A stretch of DNA of 64,000 nucleotides from Venturia oleaginea (GCA_013176395.1 JABMLP010000009.1:1550001-1614000); one strand, 5' to 3'. Positions 22,891 to 35,156 are shown, counted from the stretch's first letter. The notes: a model not told the origin generated them from the letters alone. Made by a program: numbers and translations.

Positions 22891-23311
22891 CAGCTATCGT
22901 ATCAGTAGCCCAGTATCAAGTGTGGAGGCTGCTGAGGGCGAGCAACATCTGTAAATATCAATTCTTCATGCGTGGTGGTTTACTGTCGAGGTGTTTTGGA
23001 GAAAGCAGAGGAGCATAGGTAGTTGTGAGGTGAGAGCGCTGCCCAATTCGAGATGAACCTCTCAATGGCAATATCCAGCCATTGGGCTGGCAGATACTCA
23101 GCGATAGCGTAGCGATTATGAATGAGATGTAGCTATGATGGACCGACCAACAGTAATCATTCCTATGGTGGCCGAGGTGGCCCCTATTTTGGAGGGAGAG
23201 CCCCTGATCGCGGCCCACCAATCAGCGGGTCCTTTCCCCCAGCCCAACTTTTTTCCTCATGTTCAATTCGAGCAACTCAACAACATCAGAGATATTCCTA
23301 TAGACGCAAAC

Positions 23312-24409
23312 ATGGTTACCACTCGAAGAGGTGCCGATACGGCCAGCAGCATAGCATCATCTCCAGCAACTCTAAAACCCCTGAAGAAACGACGCGCAGA
23401 GACAACAGAAGGCGAACAAGATTCTCCATCGCTCACTAAGCGCAAGAAGATCGCCAAAGTCGACAACACTCAAAGCGAAAGCCCTGTCACATCGACAAAG
23501 ATAGCTGTGAGATCACGTCTAGCAGTCGAGACGCCAGTAACCTCAACCGAACAACCGACAAAAGAATCGAAAGAAGAACCAACGCCCGCACTGCCCGCAC
23601 GAAATCATATCCGGTTCAACAGTGCTTCTCCACCGCCAGCAATTGAGGCCCATGCTACCGTTCAAAAGCAGGAAGTGGTCGAGGAAGAGGCAGAAGAAAG
23701 TGATGACGATGCTGCGCCAGAAGAAGTCTCGCTTTCCACGGCAAAAGCTCAATCACGAGCTGTCGAGGAAAAAGCGGAGCAAGTAGTGAAGGATTTGAGC
23801 GAGTCTGCAAAGCGGAAGCGGAGAAGACGGGATGCTCAATTGAAGGCTCAAGCGGAAGGGTCTACAAAGAGGAAGGAAAAGAAAGTGAAGAAGGCAAAGA
23901 TTGCTCTTCAGGCCGTCGAGGAGGACGATAACGAGGATGGAGAGCAAGTGGTAGAGAAGTCAAGCAAATCCGAAAAACAGAAGCAGAGGCGAAAGCAACG
24001 GGAGAAGAGGGGGGAGAGGACAGAGGAGCCAACAGTATCTCTAATGGACGACATTCCGGATCTCCTTCCAGAGGAACTACTTGCCATAGAAGCACCTGTC
24101 AGGCTTCCTACGCCTCCTCCATGTTCAAAAACTGGCCTGTCCAAGGATGCGAAGACGTTTGAGCCATTCGCTGCCATGAACATTCCAAGAGAAAGCGCTC
24201 CCAAGGATTTAACATACAACAATTTGAGTGTCCGAGTTCTGGGAACGAAGAATGCTCTCCTACCACCCAAGGTCACAAGCAGAAGCAAGAGTATACGAGA
24301 TACATGGTTAAAAGGTCGGTCAGCATTTGCGAAGCAATCGAGTAGGCGGGATACTGGCGGGAAGCTACAGAGACGTCCAATGTGTGGGGCAACAAAGGCA
24401 TTTGTTTGA
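23312..24409 (+). CDS. U3 snoRNP-associated protein, UTP16/BUD21 family
   Basis: Intronless. The frame is open from 23135, but I start at 23312 because MVTTRRGADTASSI is the usual beginning in moulds; this gives 365 residues. The protein is highly charged, with Lys/Arg/Glu blocks (KRKRRRRD, KRKEKKVKKAK, KQKQRRKQREKRG) that fit nucleolar targeting. The conserved C-terminal half contains DIPDLLPEELLAIEAP, LPTPPP and RVLGTKNALLPPK followed by IRDTWLKGRSAF, which match the U3_snoRNA_assoc domain. Family members belong to the small-subunit processome that handles 18S pre-rRNA. Domain call rests on motif memory, not a search. Confidence 0.75.
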   Translation: MVTTRRGADTASSIASSPATLKPLKKRRAETTEGEQDSPSLTKRKKIAKVDNTQSESPVTSTKIAVRSRLAVETPVTSTEQPTKESKEEPTPALPARNHIRFNSASPPPAIEAHATVQKQEVVEEEAEESDDDAAPEEVSLSTAKAQSRAVEEKAEQVVKDLSESAKRKRRRRDAQLKAQAEGSTKRKEKKVKKAKIALQAVEEDDNEDGEQVVEKSSKSEKQKQRRKQREKRGERTEEPTVSLMDDIPDLLPEELLAIEAPVRLPTPPPCSKTGLSKDAKTFEPFAAMNIPRESAPKDLTYNNLSVRVLGTKNALLPPKVTSRSKSIRDTWLKGRSAFAKQSSRRDTGGKLQRRPMCGATKAFV

Positions 24410-24750
24410 TGAGGCGATATGTAGCTCCCAAATTTATAATGTGATTGGCGACAGAGGCAAAATGGCCTGCCTATTATGTCTTTTCTTTCCTACACAAAAG
24501 AAGAACAGCTCTCGTGAAAATGTGGAGCCAAAGTTGGCCGCTTGTGACACTACAGATCAACTGCTGCTCAGCTCGCCCTTCCCAATTTGGAAGTTTTCGG
24601 TGTCGTGTTCTGGCGATGCTCCTCACATGCAAGGATCTTGATTGAACATCTCCATCGTGCCCGAGTCGCCTTGGCTCAACCTCGCTCAATCACAGATACA
24701 CATACTTAAAGATATTGTGAAAGTCATCAGATCAACCGAGGGCATTCACA
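24410..24750. other. Intergenic, no gene seen
   Basis: Separates the UTP16-like gene from the start of the oxidase gene on the same strand. Confidence 0.45.
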
Positions 24751-26217
24751 ATGGTTTCGTCGAGGAAACATGTCGTCGTGCTTGGGTGTGTCCATCTGGA
24801 CCAAAGTTCACATGTCAAAGACTAATGCGGAATTTTTAGAGCAGGAGTGATAGGACTTCAATCTGCAGTATCACTACTCGAAGCTGGATACAAGGTCACG
24901 ATTGTAGCGAAACATTTCCCGGGAGATTTGAGTATTGAGTATACGAGTCCATGGTAAGATCCACTTGTTTCTGTCATTTCTTCTTTAATTTTCCAATTCT
25001 AAATTTACTATCCTCCATTCCTCTTAGCTATCTCTAAATTGCCGTGTTTAATTGAACCGACCCTCGTTTCCTGCGTCTTGAAGATATGATCGATGAATAC
25101 TGAATGTCTACAGGGCTGGAGCACATTGGCGTCCCAATGATGTAGAAGTTGATCTAGAACAACAAGGCTGGGATCTGGAAAGCTATAATTACTGGCTCAG
25201 TATCGTAGCAAGAGAACTCAATGAGCCTGAGACAACAGTTAGAAGTGGTCTAGATGTACGCCCTCTCCCTCTGTCCACCTGTTCAACTCGCCATTAACAT
25301 CTCTACAGGTAGTCGAAGCAACTGGACACTAGTAAGCCCACCCTCATCCCGCATCCACTTTCAGTAAAAAGATTATTTTCACCAACAACGGCCAAAGCAA
25401 AGACCCCAACCCACCCTGGTTCTCGAAAAACGTCCTATCCTTTAAACAAACAGGACCCAAAACAATCTTTAACCAACATCTCCACGGCTACAAATTTTCC
25501 TCCATAGCCATAAATGTCCCCCTCTACCTCCAATACCTTCTCGACACCTCAACCCAGCTAGGCGTAAAAACAATCCGTTCAACCCTCCCCATCTCGACAT
25601 CCCTTGCCAACAGTATAAAATACCTTTCTTCCACCCTATCAGCAGAATATCCGGTTTTGGGCAAAGTTGACGCTTATGTTAATGCCACGGGAATCTCAGC
25701 TGGAAAGTTAGTGCCAGATGAGAACGTTTATCCAATCCGAGGCCAGACCGTGACGGTCAAGGGATTGGCGAAGGGAATAACGACAATTGACGCCGCACCA
25801 CCTTCATCGCTGTCCAAAGAACAGGGTACACCGGGAATAATCTATATTCTCCCCCGTCCACATTCCGCCACCACTATTCTGGGTGGTACAAAACAAGCCA
25901 ACTCATACACTGGCTCTGCAAATCCCCAAACCACTGCTGAGATTCTTGAAGCAGCGAAGCAATGGGCACCAGAACTGTTAAATGCCAAGGGAGAATTTGA
26001 TATTTTGAGTGAACAGGTTGGATTGAGGCCGGGGAGGAGAGGTGGTGTAAGATGTGAAGTTGAGGTTTTGGGGGAAGAGGTGGTGGTTTGTCATGCTTAT
26101 GGACATGGTGGTGGTGGGTTTCAGAAGAGTAGCGGGTGTGCTAAGAAGATTGTTAGACTGCTAAGTAAGCATTTTGGGGAGGATGCGAAAGAGGTGGCTT
26201 TGGATGCGAAATTGTAA
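24751..26217 (+). CDS. FAD-dependent D-amino-acid-oxidase-like enzyme with peroxisomal signal
   Basis: Five exons: 24751-24785, 24840-24953, 25114-25255, 25309-25331, 25365-26217, giving 388 residues. Exons 1 and 2 join to HVVVLGAGVIGLQSAVSLLE, the FAD-binding Rossmann motif, followed by VAKHFPGDLSIEYTSPWAGA, typical of DAAO/DASPO. Later hallmarks are VNATGISAGKL, ENVYPIRGQTVTVKG, LGGTKQ, GLRPGRRGGVR (the substrate-carboxylate Arg region) and VCHAYGHGGGGFQ. The last residues, AKL, are a type 1 peroxisomal targeting signal. The enzyme should deaminate D-amino acids with release of H2O2; whether neutral or acidic substrates are used is open. Intron 4 would be only 33 bp (25332-25364), with TAG and TAA if retained. 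Confidence 0.82.
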
Positions 26218-26627
26218 GGCAAGGAAGAGTTTGAAATTGAAGTCTGTGATCGATGGTCATGCTGGTTCTACATATTTCTGATCGTTAGGGTCCTGGGACC
26301 ATTTAATCCGGCTTGAGGAGCGTATGTGAATTCTGCTTTCTGACATCGCAGTTCCGCTTCTTTGAAGGGCTACGCAGGGTTGGTAAATGCGTGATGCTGT
26401 CAATATCCCGGGGCAAGGCGTTTTGCAAAGGCGAATGCGAGATGCCATTTTTGATAAGCGTGTGAATAAGCGTGCTCGTTGTTCCTCTTCTTCCCCGATG
26501 CTATCCTGCCCTCCAACTCCAAAACACCAAGCTCCCTATTTGTGAATCCAGACGTCTCCGCAGAACCCCAACGCCTCGATCCCAATTCGCATCCTGGAAA
26601 GTGATATCCTACTCCTCTCCAGGCGAA
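26218..26627. other. Convergent intergenic region
   Basis: 3' regions of the oxidase (+) and the centrin (-); nothing else seen. Confidence 0.5.
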
Positions 26628-27404
26628 TCAACCAAGACAAATGCCTACAAACTCTTCTCTCGTAATCAACCCATCCCCGTCCAGATCAAACTCCTCAATC
26701 ATAGCATTTAACTCCTCCTCCTGTAATCCCTCATTCAACTCCCCAGCCACCCTTCTCAAATCATCCACCCCAATCCCGCCTTTCCCCTCAGCATCGAAAA
26801 GTTCAAAAGCCCTTAATATCTCTTCCCTCGGATCCCTCGCTAATATTCTCGTCGCCATAAGCGTTTGGAATTGTGTCAAGGGCAAGAGGAGTTTTTGAGG
26901 TCCGCTGAAAGTCGGTTGTTGAATGGGTTGTTTCGAGGTTCCGGCGGCTTTTGAGGAGGATGTGAGGGAGGAGGCAGGTACGCCGTGAGCTTGAAGGAGA
27001 GCTGTTATTTCTGGTTTTGGGAGGTCGAAGCCGAGAGCTTTCATGGCGACTTTAAGTTCGTGGTAGTCTATGTGGTTGTCTCGATCTAGATCAAAGAGCT
27101 GAAACTGTTATTCTTTGTGTTAGCGACCGATTCTTCACAAACAGAACATTCCTCGTCTCAAAGCGCCCTTCTTTTCGTAGACATTGAAGCATGCACATAC
27201 AGCTTCATTTATTTCCTCTCTTTGCTCTTCACTCAATTCGCCCAATTGCGATTGACCAGCCCTCTCCATCCTTTCGCGCTCGACCCTTTCAGCGCGCTCG
27301 CGTTCCAGCCGCTGCGCTTCGCGATGCTGCTGTGTAGTGGTGTTTGCGCCGCGGGTGAGGCCTGAAGTGCCATATGGGCGCATTGAGAGGGCGGGATTGG
27401 CCAT
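26628..27404 (-). CDS. CDC31: Centrin (EF-hand, spindle pole body/mRNA export)
   Basis: Two exons, 27404-27201 and 27104-26628, intron 96 bp, 226 residues. A charged N-terminus rich in Arg/Glu (residues 30-55) precedes four EF-hand positions. EF1 has a good calcium loop (DLDRDNHIDYHE, residues 73-84) and EF4 another (DLDGDGLITREE, 208-219). EF3 (DAEGKGGIGVDD) is weak and EF2 lacks a recognisable loop. About 30 low-complexity residues (Ser/Ala/Gln/Pro, near 112-143) interrupt the N-lobe, making the protein longer than the usual 160-190. Centrins act in spindle pole duplication, in TREX-2 mRNA export and with XPC-type repair factors. It is divergent from TTI1 with 433 bp between starts. Confidence 0.85.
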
Positions 27405-27837
27405 GTAAAGATCTCGAAAAGGGTATGCGGTTTTCTTGGTTGGATAGTAAAATGTTTCTGCGCGCGAGATTGGAGGGGAGTGTTGTTGACGCGAACCAAA
27501 GCGCGTTGGATACGAACAATTTTGGAGTGTTGGAATATCGCAATGAAATCAAAACACCATAGACAAATCTGCACAAGACACACGATCGAACGGGATGAAC
27601 TAACATGAGATCCTTTTTGATCAAACAGTTGGAGAGGCACGTGATCATCTGTGTGATAGCTGTATCCTCCTCTTACTAAGTAGTTGCTCTTGCCCTCCAT
27701 TTCACTAAAACATCTCGCCAAGATTTCCTGCTGAATCTTCCTAAATGGAGCACGTAGAGGGATTCAATACAAGTCCTACACGCGTCGATACAAACAATTG
27801 ATTGAGTCTGTCTTCATCTCCTTGAACACACTTCATC
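27405..27837. other. Bidirectional promoter region, centrin/TTI1
   Basis: 433 bp between two divergent start codons. No defined element is assigned. Confidence 0.45.
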
Positions 27838-30800
27838 ATGGAAGCTCGAAATCGAGCCTTTCAAATCGTATGTTGAAGCACAATTTTTTCCGGGGAATCC
27901 AACTAACGTATATACAGCTGAAACCACCATGTGTAAAGCTCAGTGAGGTTGCGCTCAAATTCATGGTAAAGGGTGGCAACGCCAGAGAGATCCTCGCAAA
28001 GCTGGACCATCTCCACCAAGCTCTTCAAATCGTCTCTGCTCAGAAGGATGTTCTGAACGACAAACTCGCCGAATACGTCTTCTTTCCGCTCTCAGCCGTC
28101 CTTAAGCAGCTAGAAAAGATTCCTGTCCGAGCCGAAGAACGAACTCTCGAATGCCTCCTCATTCTCCTCAGCACAGCATGGAAGGACCAAGTCTCTCCCG
28201 AGCTGGGAATCCAGCTACTGATCCTCTTCTCCTTCATCGCAGATCAGAAGGGCTCTCGAAGCTCCGAAGAGTTGCAAGCTCTCACTTTCAAATGCCTGTC
28301 CACTCTTCTCTCTTCTCTGAGCAACGACGATGATGGTCAGGACGCTCTGTTAAAGACAGCCATCATGCCTCATCTGGGAAAGACAGTCTCCGTTATCTTG
28401 GACGCCGTCGGAGATGCGCCATCAGACACCGTTCGGATTGCAGCCATTTCAGCTCTCCAATCATTTTGCGAAGCTGTCTCGGACCACGAAGCTCTTGCCA
28501 TCAGCTTTCTTCCTGGCATCATGTCCTCCATGGCCAAGGTTCTGACTCTGAAGTCTACGAAAATTTCTTCAAAAGCCATCTCTTCGAGTTTGCACGTCCT
28601 CACCAATCTTTTGCCTCGGATTTTCAGCGATAAGATTACGAAAAAGCTTCCCGCAAAAGCCGCAGGCACAGCTTCACTCGATGCTAGTAAACGTCTTGAT
28701 TCAGTTTGGTTAAAGGCGACGGCACCGCAAGTCAAGATGGCCTTGGCTAATATCATAAAACTACAACAACATGACCGCGATAATGTTCGTGAAGAGCTTG
28801 CGAGACTTTGTACAGTACTTCTTCAGGAGTGCAAAGTCGCGCTTTCTGATTCGGTGTCAATGCTATTGGAAAGCTTGGTGACTTTAGCCAATGACAATGA
28901 ACCCATCGCAAGAGCGTTGAAAGATCTTCTCGATAACGACCAGGCATTTTCCGATGCACTGCGTTCTAGCTTGCATTATTGGATCATCTCACTGCCTCGA
29001 ATCATGGAGTCTAGCGACGAAAGCAAAAAACAGCGTCGCATTCACCAAATCAAGGTCACGTTTAGCATGCTGAATGAACTTGGTGTGGACATGACCATCA
29101 TCGACCGAGATATGGCTGTCAGCCTAAGAGATAGCGTCGTCAACGCAACCAATAACCCGAAACAGACACATAGTATTGTAGATTATGGACCTGACCCCCA
29201 ATCCACAGATCTCACAAGATTCCAAGCCTCCAAATCTACGACATTTCACAACGTTTTGACTGTCAGAAAAAGTCAAATGGACAACATCAATGAGATTTCA
29301 CAATTCATTGAGCAGTTCAGCCTTAGCGACTCTTCGCTGAAAATTGCTCAAGAGTTAGTGGGCTCGATTTACGGAGCTTCATGCAACGCCCAGCTGGCCA
29401 ACTTCTGGGTAGCTTTGAACATCCTTCGTGCCTCGTTTGAGTCCACGCTATCCATCAATGATTTCCTTGATTTTGGAGGACATCAAGGTCTTAGCAAAGA
29501 AGATCTGCTTGAGCAGTTGTACGACTTCTCGATCTCGGTTCTCGCAGAGCATTCGACCGCGTCGGATCAAGATTGGCGTCTACAAGCTCTTGCACTCGAG
29601 ACCTTGGCTTTACAAGCGAGTCGAAAGAAAGTCAACTTCCGGACTGAGCTAATTGAAGCGCTTTACCCTGTTCTTCATTTCATTGGGTCTCCAGTTCCAC
29701 AGCTCCGAGATCATGCCATCGCCACAATGAACATACTTGCACGTGAATGTGAGTACAAGGACAGCGGTGAATTGATAGTGGCCAATGTCGATTATCTGGT
29801 CAACGCCGTCTCCCTGCGCTTAAACACATTCGACATCTCTCCGCAGGCACCCAAGGTTCTTCTCATGATGGTCAAGCTATCTGGTCCTCCATTGCTGCCA
29901 TATCTGGATGATCTTGTGGACAGTATGTTTGCTGCTCTCGAGTCTTTTCATGGATACCCCAAACTTGTCGAGCTTCTATTTGCCGTTCTCAAGGTCATCG
30001 TTGAGGAAGGGTCCAGAGCGCCTCAATTGGCGATCACTGATGGAAAAATCACCACACCACACCTGAAAACTCCCTTGACACCAATTTCACGCGCCCAGCT
30101 CGTCATGTGCGTCAAGAGTATCAGAGAGCGCTACGAGAAAGAGAGAGAGCAACAAGACGCTCCGCTTCCCGTACCACAACATCCCTGGAAAGAGGCCAAT
30201 GGAAACAACGAAAAGAACAAAGATGGGACGGGCTCTGAAGAGGAAGATGACCAGGAGATGCAACGTCGAGCCGCCACAAAGGATGAAGAGGAAAGAAGAC
30301 CTCCAGCACCAAGAACCTATTCGCTGTTGCTAAATATATCAAGACTGACGCAACATTATCTGACGTCGTCATCTGCCGAACTCCGGACATCGCTTCTGTC
30401 GTTACTCAACACTACTCTTCCGGGTCTGGCAAAGCACGAGAATTCATTTCTGCCTCTAATAAATACGCTCTGGCCTGTCCTTTTGCCACGCCTAAATGAT
30501 TCGGAAGCTTATGTCGTGTCCGGCACTTTGGATGTCCTGAATGCCATGTGCGTGAATGCAGGTGATTTCATGAGCGGCCGAATCGATGAGGCGTGGTCAC
30601 ACGTCAGGAGAATCCATCGGCTGAAAACGGGAAAGGCTTCGAAACGAGTCGCTGGGAGCGTTCCCATCGGCTCTTCAGGAACCCTGATCAGCGACATAGT
30701 TCGCGTGCCAGGACTGGAAGTCACAACGACTAATGGGCAACAAGATTATGTTGATGCCCCATCGAGAATGATTTGGGAGAGCCTAGTTCGCCTTCTTTCG

Positions 30801-31046
30801 ACCCTCGTACGCTACGTATCTGTCAGCGACAGCATTTTCGATGAGATTCTTGAAATACTATCGCCAATCCTTGCATCCCAGTCCGACATCCGAGAGGCTA
30901 TGAACGCACGCAATCCTGATGCAGTTTGGCTCTCCATGTGGCGGAACGAGCCTCAGATGTCTAAGAAAACAATCAACAATTACTTGTCTAGGAAGCAAGT
31001 CCTGTCTAAATCCTCTCCGAAGCGGCGCTTTGCAGAAGTGGAATGA
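27838..31046 (+). CDS. TTI1: TEL2-interacting protein 1 (TTT/ASTRA complex)
   Basis: Two exons: a tiny first exon 27838-27867 and 27918-31046, intron 50 bp, 1,052 residues. The splice restores MEARNRAFQILKPPCVKLSE, where the LKPPCV block is the typical TTI1 N-terminus. The rest is a HEAT-repeat solenoid, seen as repeating amphipathic helices (for example LLILLSTAWKDQ, LQALTFKCLSTLLSS, LRDHAIATMNILA). An acidic linker with EEEDDQEMQRR lies near residue 815, and the C-terminus has DIREAMNARNPDAVWLSMW. TTI1 forms the TTT complex with TEL2 and TTI2, a HSP90-linked chaperone for PIKK kinases (TOR, ATM, ATR). Without the spliced first exon the reading frame has a poor N-terminus, which supports this start. 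Confidence 0.88.
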
Positions 31047-31773
31047 CTGTGATGCAGGCCGGAGCGCTTCTAAACTGAAAGAATATAAGGAGCAAGGGTG
31101 GTATTTGCGTGACCCAAGCTTTGTGCCGCTATACAAACACATGGGATCTCGTGATGTGTGCGACATGCGGTTTGTAGCAAACAAGACACCTCACGCACGT
31201 CCCTGCCGCCCCACGGAGCCCAACAAAGTGACTAAGGCTACCATCAATCAGTACGCTCGGACACCGAGCTGGCAATCAGACAGACATGTCGACAGAAGAC
31301 ATAAAGATGGAGGACATGCGCTGAGACACTCATACTCAAGCTTCAACAGCTAGTGACATTATCAACAAATTTTTAACCACTTTTCACTCACGACCTTGAC
31401 GAGTTTCTTTGGTGGTCTTTGTGCTTATTCGTACATAAGACTGCTACTGCTTGCCACTTCAATTGTCAACATACAGTCCAAACAAGATTCTTCACCCAAG
31501 CCTCATTCGATCATTACAACGGGCGAAGTCAAATCAGACCTATCAACTTCTCAGGCAGGTGCTGCTTCATAGCATCAAGTAGAACACCACCCTCTCTACA
31601 TTGCCATCGTCAGGTCATCGCCAATTTCCTGTACGACAATTTCATAAATACATCAACACAAATTCTTTACAACAAGCCGAGACGAAGGATTCCATCCAAC
31701 CAGCCACCGTGAGCAAGATCAAGACGACAGTCTCAAAAGAACGCTCTTCCAACAATATTCCCACTATCCCATA
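31047..31773. other. Intergenic, no gene seen
   Basis: Downstream of TTI1. Short ORFs only. Confidence 0.45.
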
Positions 31774-32022
31774 ATGTGCTGGCACAAATACACGCACTTC
31801 AACCCTTGCCCGCACAGTCCACCGTGCATTGGCATGCACACGCACTCGTGCAAATTAAACTACAACCTACTATTACTAGTCTTTTGTTCCGATTACGTGA
31901 CATACCGAGACTACACGGACTACATGTGTCCAAAGGGGTCGGAGGAAATGGAAATGGAAAATAATGGAAATGGTGGGAGTGGGAGTGGGACTAGTCCGAC
32001 TGATAGCGGGAAGGGGTTATGA
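31774..32022 (+). CDS. Small Cys/His-rich hypothetical protein
   Basis: 82-codon ORF beginning MCWHKYTHFNPCPHSPPC, with more Cys/His at HTHSC and a Gly/Ser-rich end. Short fungal proteins that begin MCxH with C/H pairs are common and may bind zinc, but the C-terminal part here may belong to an intron or UTR. Weak support: only the Cys/His spacing. Confidence 0.3.
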   Translation: MCWHKYTHFNPCPHSPPCIGMHTHSCKLNYNLLLLVFCSDYVTYRDYTDYMCPKGSEEMEMENNGNGGSGSGTSPTDSGKGL

Positions 32023-32646
32023 ATTTGGTTGGCAAACGGGGGAAAGGATGGAAAGGAGGAGGAAGTTGTCGGCACCGCGATTTGTGGGGATATGGGAGCA
32101 GAGATTCTGGAAAGAGGTGTATGGGATAGCGTTTTGGTGGAGATAGGATGGGGTTATGGGTGGAAAAATGTAACGGATATCAACATCTTTTTCTTGTCAC
32201 GTGAATACATCCTCGTCAATTTCTTTTGTTTTATGATCTGAGATACTGATTGGATCTAGCAAATGCCATTTTCTCCATCGTATCAACACACCTTTTCGCA
32301 ATATGTCAATTCTTGTTTGGTCAACTCACGTTTTTCGTGACGCTGAGAAACTTCTTACAGACCAATTTCACATGGTGAAAGATGTTAGGGACGTCCCAAT
32401 GAAAGCAAAAGTGAGGGGTTCGTAAGGGCACACAAAACTTTGTATCTCCATGTCGCTCAGCCTATTCATCCTATTGGGTAAATCTTTCGTGTACCCATCC
32501 GCATCCCCATCCGCATCCCCAAAATCTCCTATTGGGCAGCAGGTTTTGTGTCCCGCCTCCGTCGGTCATCGTTATTGATCAACAACGCTCTCTCTCAAAA
32601 CCCTCCCATTGGCCTCTCCTCAGCCATGCAACATCCACACAAAGCC
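32023..32646. other. Intergenic with short CATCCG repeats
   Basis: Three copies of a CATCCGCATCCC-like unit lie near 32495-32520. No gene seen. Confidence 0.4.
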
Positions 32647-33258
32647 CTACTTACTCTGCGGAATCCCAGCAGCCTCATGAATATCCTCGCCCAGCTTTTT
32701 GCCTCCAATCTCAATCTCCTTACTAGGTAACAGCACAAACATCATCCGACACCACTCGGTCTCGGATGGATTCTTCCATGCATGATTTGTTCCGCGTTGT
32801 ATACAGACATCTCCTCGTTTCAGGAGTCGCTCTTCGCCTGAATCGAGGACACAGATTATTTCCCCTTCGAGAACGACGCCATAGTCAATGGAGACGGTGC
32901 GGTGCATCATTCCCGGTTCGCCGGGTTGGAAATCGACGTGGCGGAGGACGGAGCCGTTGCTCACTGAGAGGCCGGGGGCGGAGGTGAGGAAGGGTTTGTA
33001 ATGGTTTATGTCGGCGTTGTTGTTTAGGTCTACTGGGAAGCCGGTGGTTATGTACTGTAGAGAGGGTTAGCAGTTGTATTGTCTGGGAAATGGGAGGAGG
33101 ATATGTCTTACTGAGAGGGCAAAGGCAAATCTGCCACCATCTGGTATTGGCTCCATTTTGGATTCCTCTGGGAGAGCATCGGAGAAAATGGCTTCGCCTT
33201 TGTCATTGTGGGTGGTTATGAACCTGTTGACCTTTCGGAGCTTGCCAACGTGAGCCAT
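32647..33258 (-). CDS. Cupin-domain protein
   Basis: Two exons, 33258-33112 and 33054-32647, intron 57 bp, 184 residues. I start at MAHVGKLRKVNRFITTHNDK; the frame is open further up, to 33366, but that part reads like untranslated sequence. The cupin barrel has DFQPGEPGMMHRTVSIDYGV (motif 1, with one His and Asp) and VLEGEIICVLDSGEERLL, then GDVCIQRGTNHAWKNPSE (motif 2, with the metal His). Similar fungal proteins are usually annotated only as cupin or quercetin-dioxygenase-like. Metal ligands look partly conserved, so an enzyme role is possible but unproved. Confidence 0.82.
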
Positions 33259-35156
33259 TGCGAAGTGCTTGGATGGTAGAAGAGGATTGACTGATGTATA
33301 GGTCAATGTAGATGTGAAGGGGAGTCTCTGGGAGGAGCTCTTTCGCCGGGACTGCCATGGAGGCACGGCGATTGCGGCTCCCCGCGATCGAGGGGAAGGC
33401 CACAGTGGGGGTGGTGATGCATGAAGTCCGAGTACCTACTGCCTACTACGGAGGCAGGTTGCTGATCTCGAGCGAGCATGGGGACCCCTTGGACGTGGGG
33501 AGGCAGAGGCGGGGTAGAATAGCTTCACCCCTTTTTCGACGACAGGGCGTGCGTCGTCCATCAACAACACCATCGATATGGCCATCAGGGGGGAAATCGT
33601 CTTCATCCCAGCTTCATTCAAGATGCTGAGGCTGAGCATATGCATGCATATGATCAATACCCCTTAGCACCACCATTTCCGACGAAGACTCAATTTCTAC
33701 CTGAGATACGCGATGCCACACATTGGACTCCTCCGAGCAGAAAATAGCAGACACGTCGTGGAACCTACCAACAAACTTCATCAGGAGGATGGAAGGCGAG
33801 TCGGCTTGGGTTGATGAGCGTCATCCACACATTCTGCGCTGACTTGAATACCGTTGACAGAGTCTCACATCTCGGACAATATCTGAAAGATCTTGTAAGT
33901 TTTGAGGCGTCGAAAACTTGTGTGGGTCCTGCTACGCCGAAACATCGATGTTGCCATTAGCATTGTGCTCACCAGACTATGCATCTTTGAGAGTACTCAC
34001 AATTTTGAACTTGAACCTCTCAAGTCAGGAGTCAAAAGTTTCAGCGACTCACAATCATCTACCGGGCCCTGGGCTGCGTGCAAACGGTGCGAACGGGAAT
34101 GGGACCCTCTTCCTTTTTCTTTTTTTATGTCTCAGACTCTATGTCCTACTGCAGCGGCTGATTTTACAACAAAACTTCCCCGCAAACCGCGCCTTCACAA
34201 AGTTATCGTAACGGTGAGACAAATGAGGTGGCCCGAGACGCCCAAGACACACGATCTGCCTTGGTTCCCTTTGTGGCTTCACATTGCAGCCCAACTTCCG
34301 ATCTCATTCATGCGGCTATTTAAGGTTTGTGCCAAAGACCTGGTTTTGGCTTATAGCGTTCGCAGATGGCGAGACCCGGAGCTCGTCTAGGGTCCAACCA
34401 AATTTCACTATCATCTCTGGAGTATGACCATCTGGCGAATCACGATAAATCACAGGTTGTGCTTGATCGACCAATAGGGATTCAGCTTTCCACAATCTTG
34501 CCATGGATCCTGAGGCCAGACTTGGTGTCAAAAGACCCACTTTGACTTGGCCCCTCGGTGGGCACTGTTCATCCATTCGCTCAAGATAAGGTGGGCGAGC
34601 CACTCCGTGCTACTCCAGGTGGACCGAGAACGAGATTGATAGACGGCGTCAAAGCTCTAATCCCTTCCTCCATCTCCGAGTATTGCTTGACAACTGCTAC
34701 CACCTGCTCGGAATTGATGATGGCTTGCATCTCCTCAGTAGCTTCCAAGGATTTACAGCCTTGCCCTTCACCCCACGCCTAGAATGTCCTGGTCTAGAAC
34801 AGCCATCCCACCTCTTCCGCTCGTTCGGAAGCTCTACGCAACCTGATCTCGCATAGATCCTGCACGCCACTTTCCAGTGTTGTAGGTGAGAGCTCACTCT
34901 CCCAAGCCACCGAGATCTATCTTACCTACGCAACCAATTTAGAGACGGCTCAACCGTTTTCCTGTGTGCCGAATTCCATTGGTAGTGTCTAAGATCCACC
35001 GAGACAGGATTGGCCACCAACATCCTCATTGATGTAACTCCCAGCCTTGGAGCCAAACGATCATATATGCTAAGATGGTTCTATGGGCTCAACTCGTTGA
35101 GTTAGTCAGAGCTACTAGGTTCAGACTTCTTTAGCTCCTCATCTCACTATTGGTCA
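33259..35156. other. Gene-poor 1.9 kb stretch
   Basis: ORFs of up to 162 codons (33902-34390 +, 34316-34603 -) have no recognisable content and no splice logic. It should include promoters of the cupin gene (-) and rhodopsin-domain gene (+). Confidence 0.4.

Noticed and set aside
32495..32520. Short CATCCGCATCCC repeats
   Set aside because: Three short imperfect units in non-coding DNA; too small to call a minisatellite of interest.
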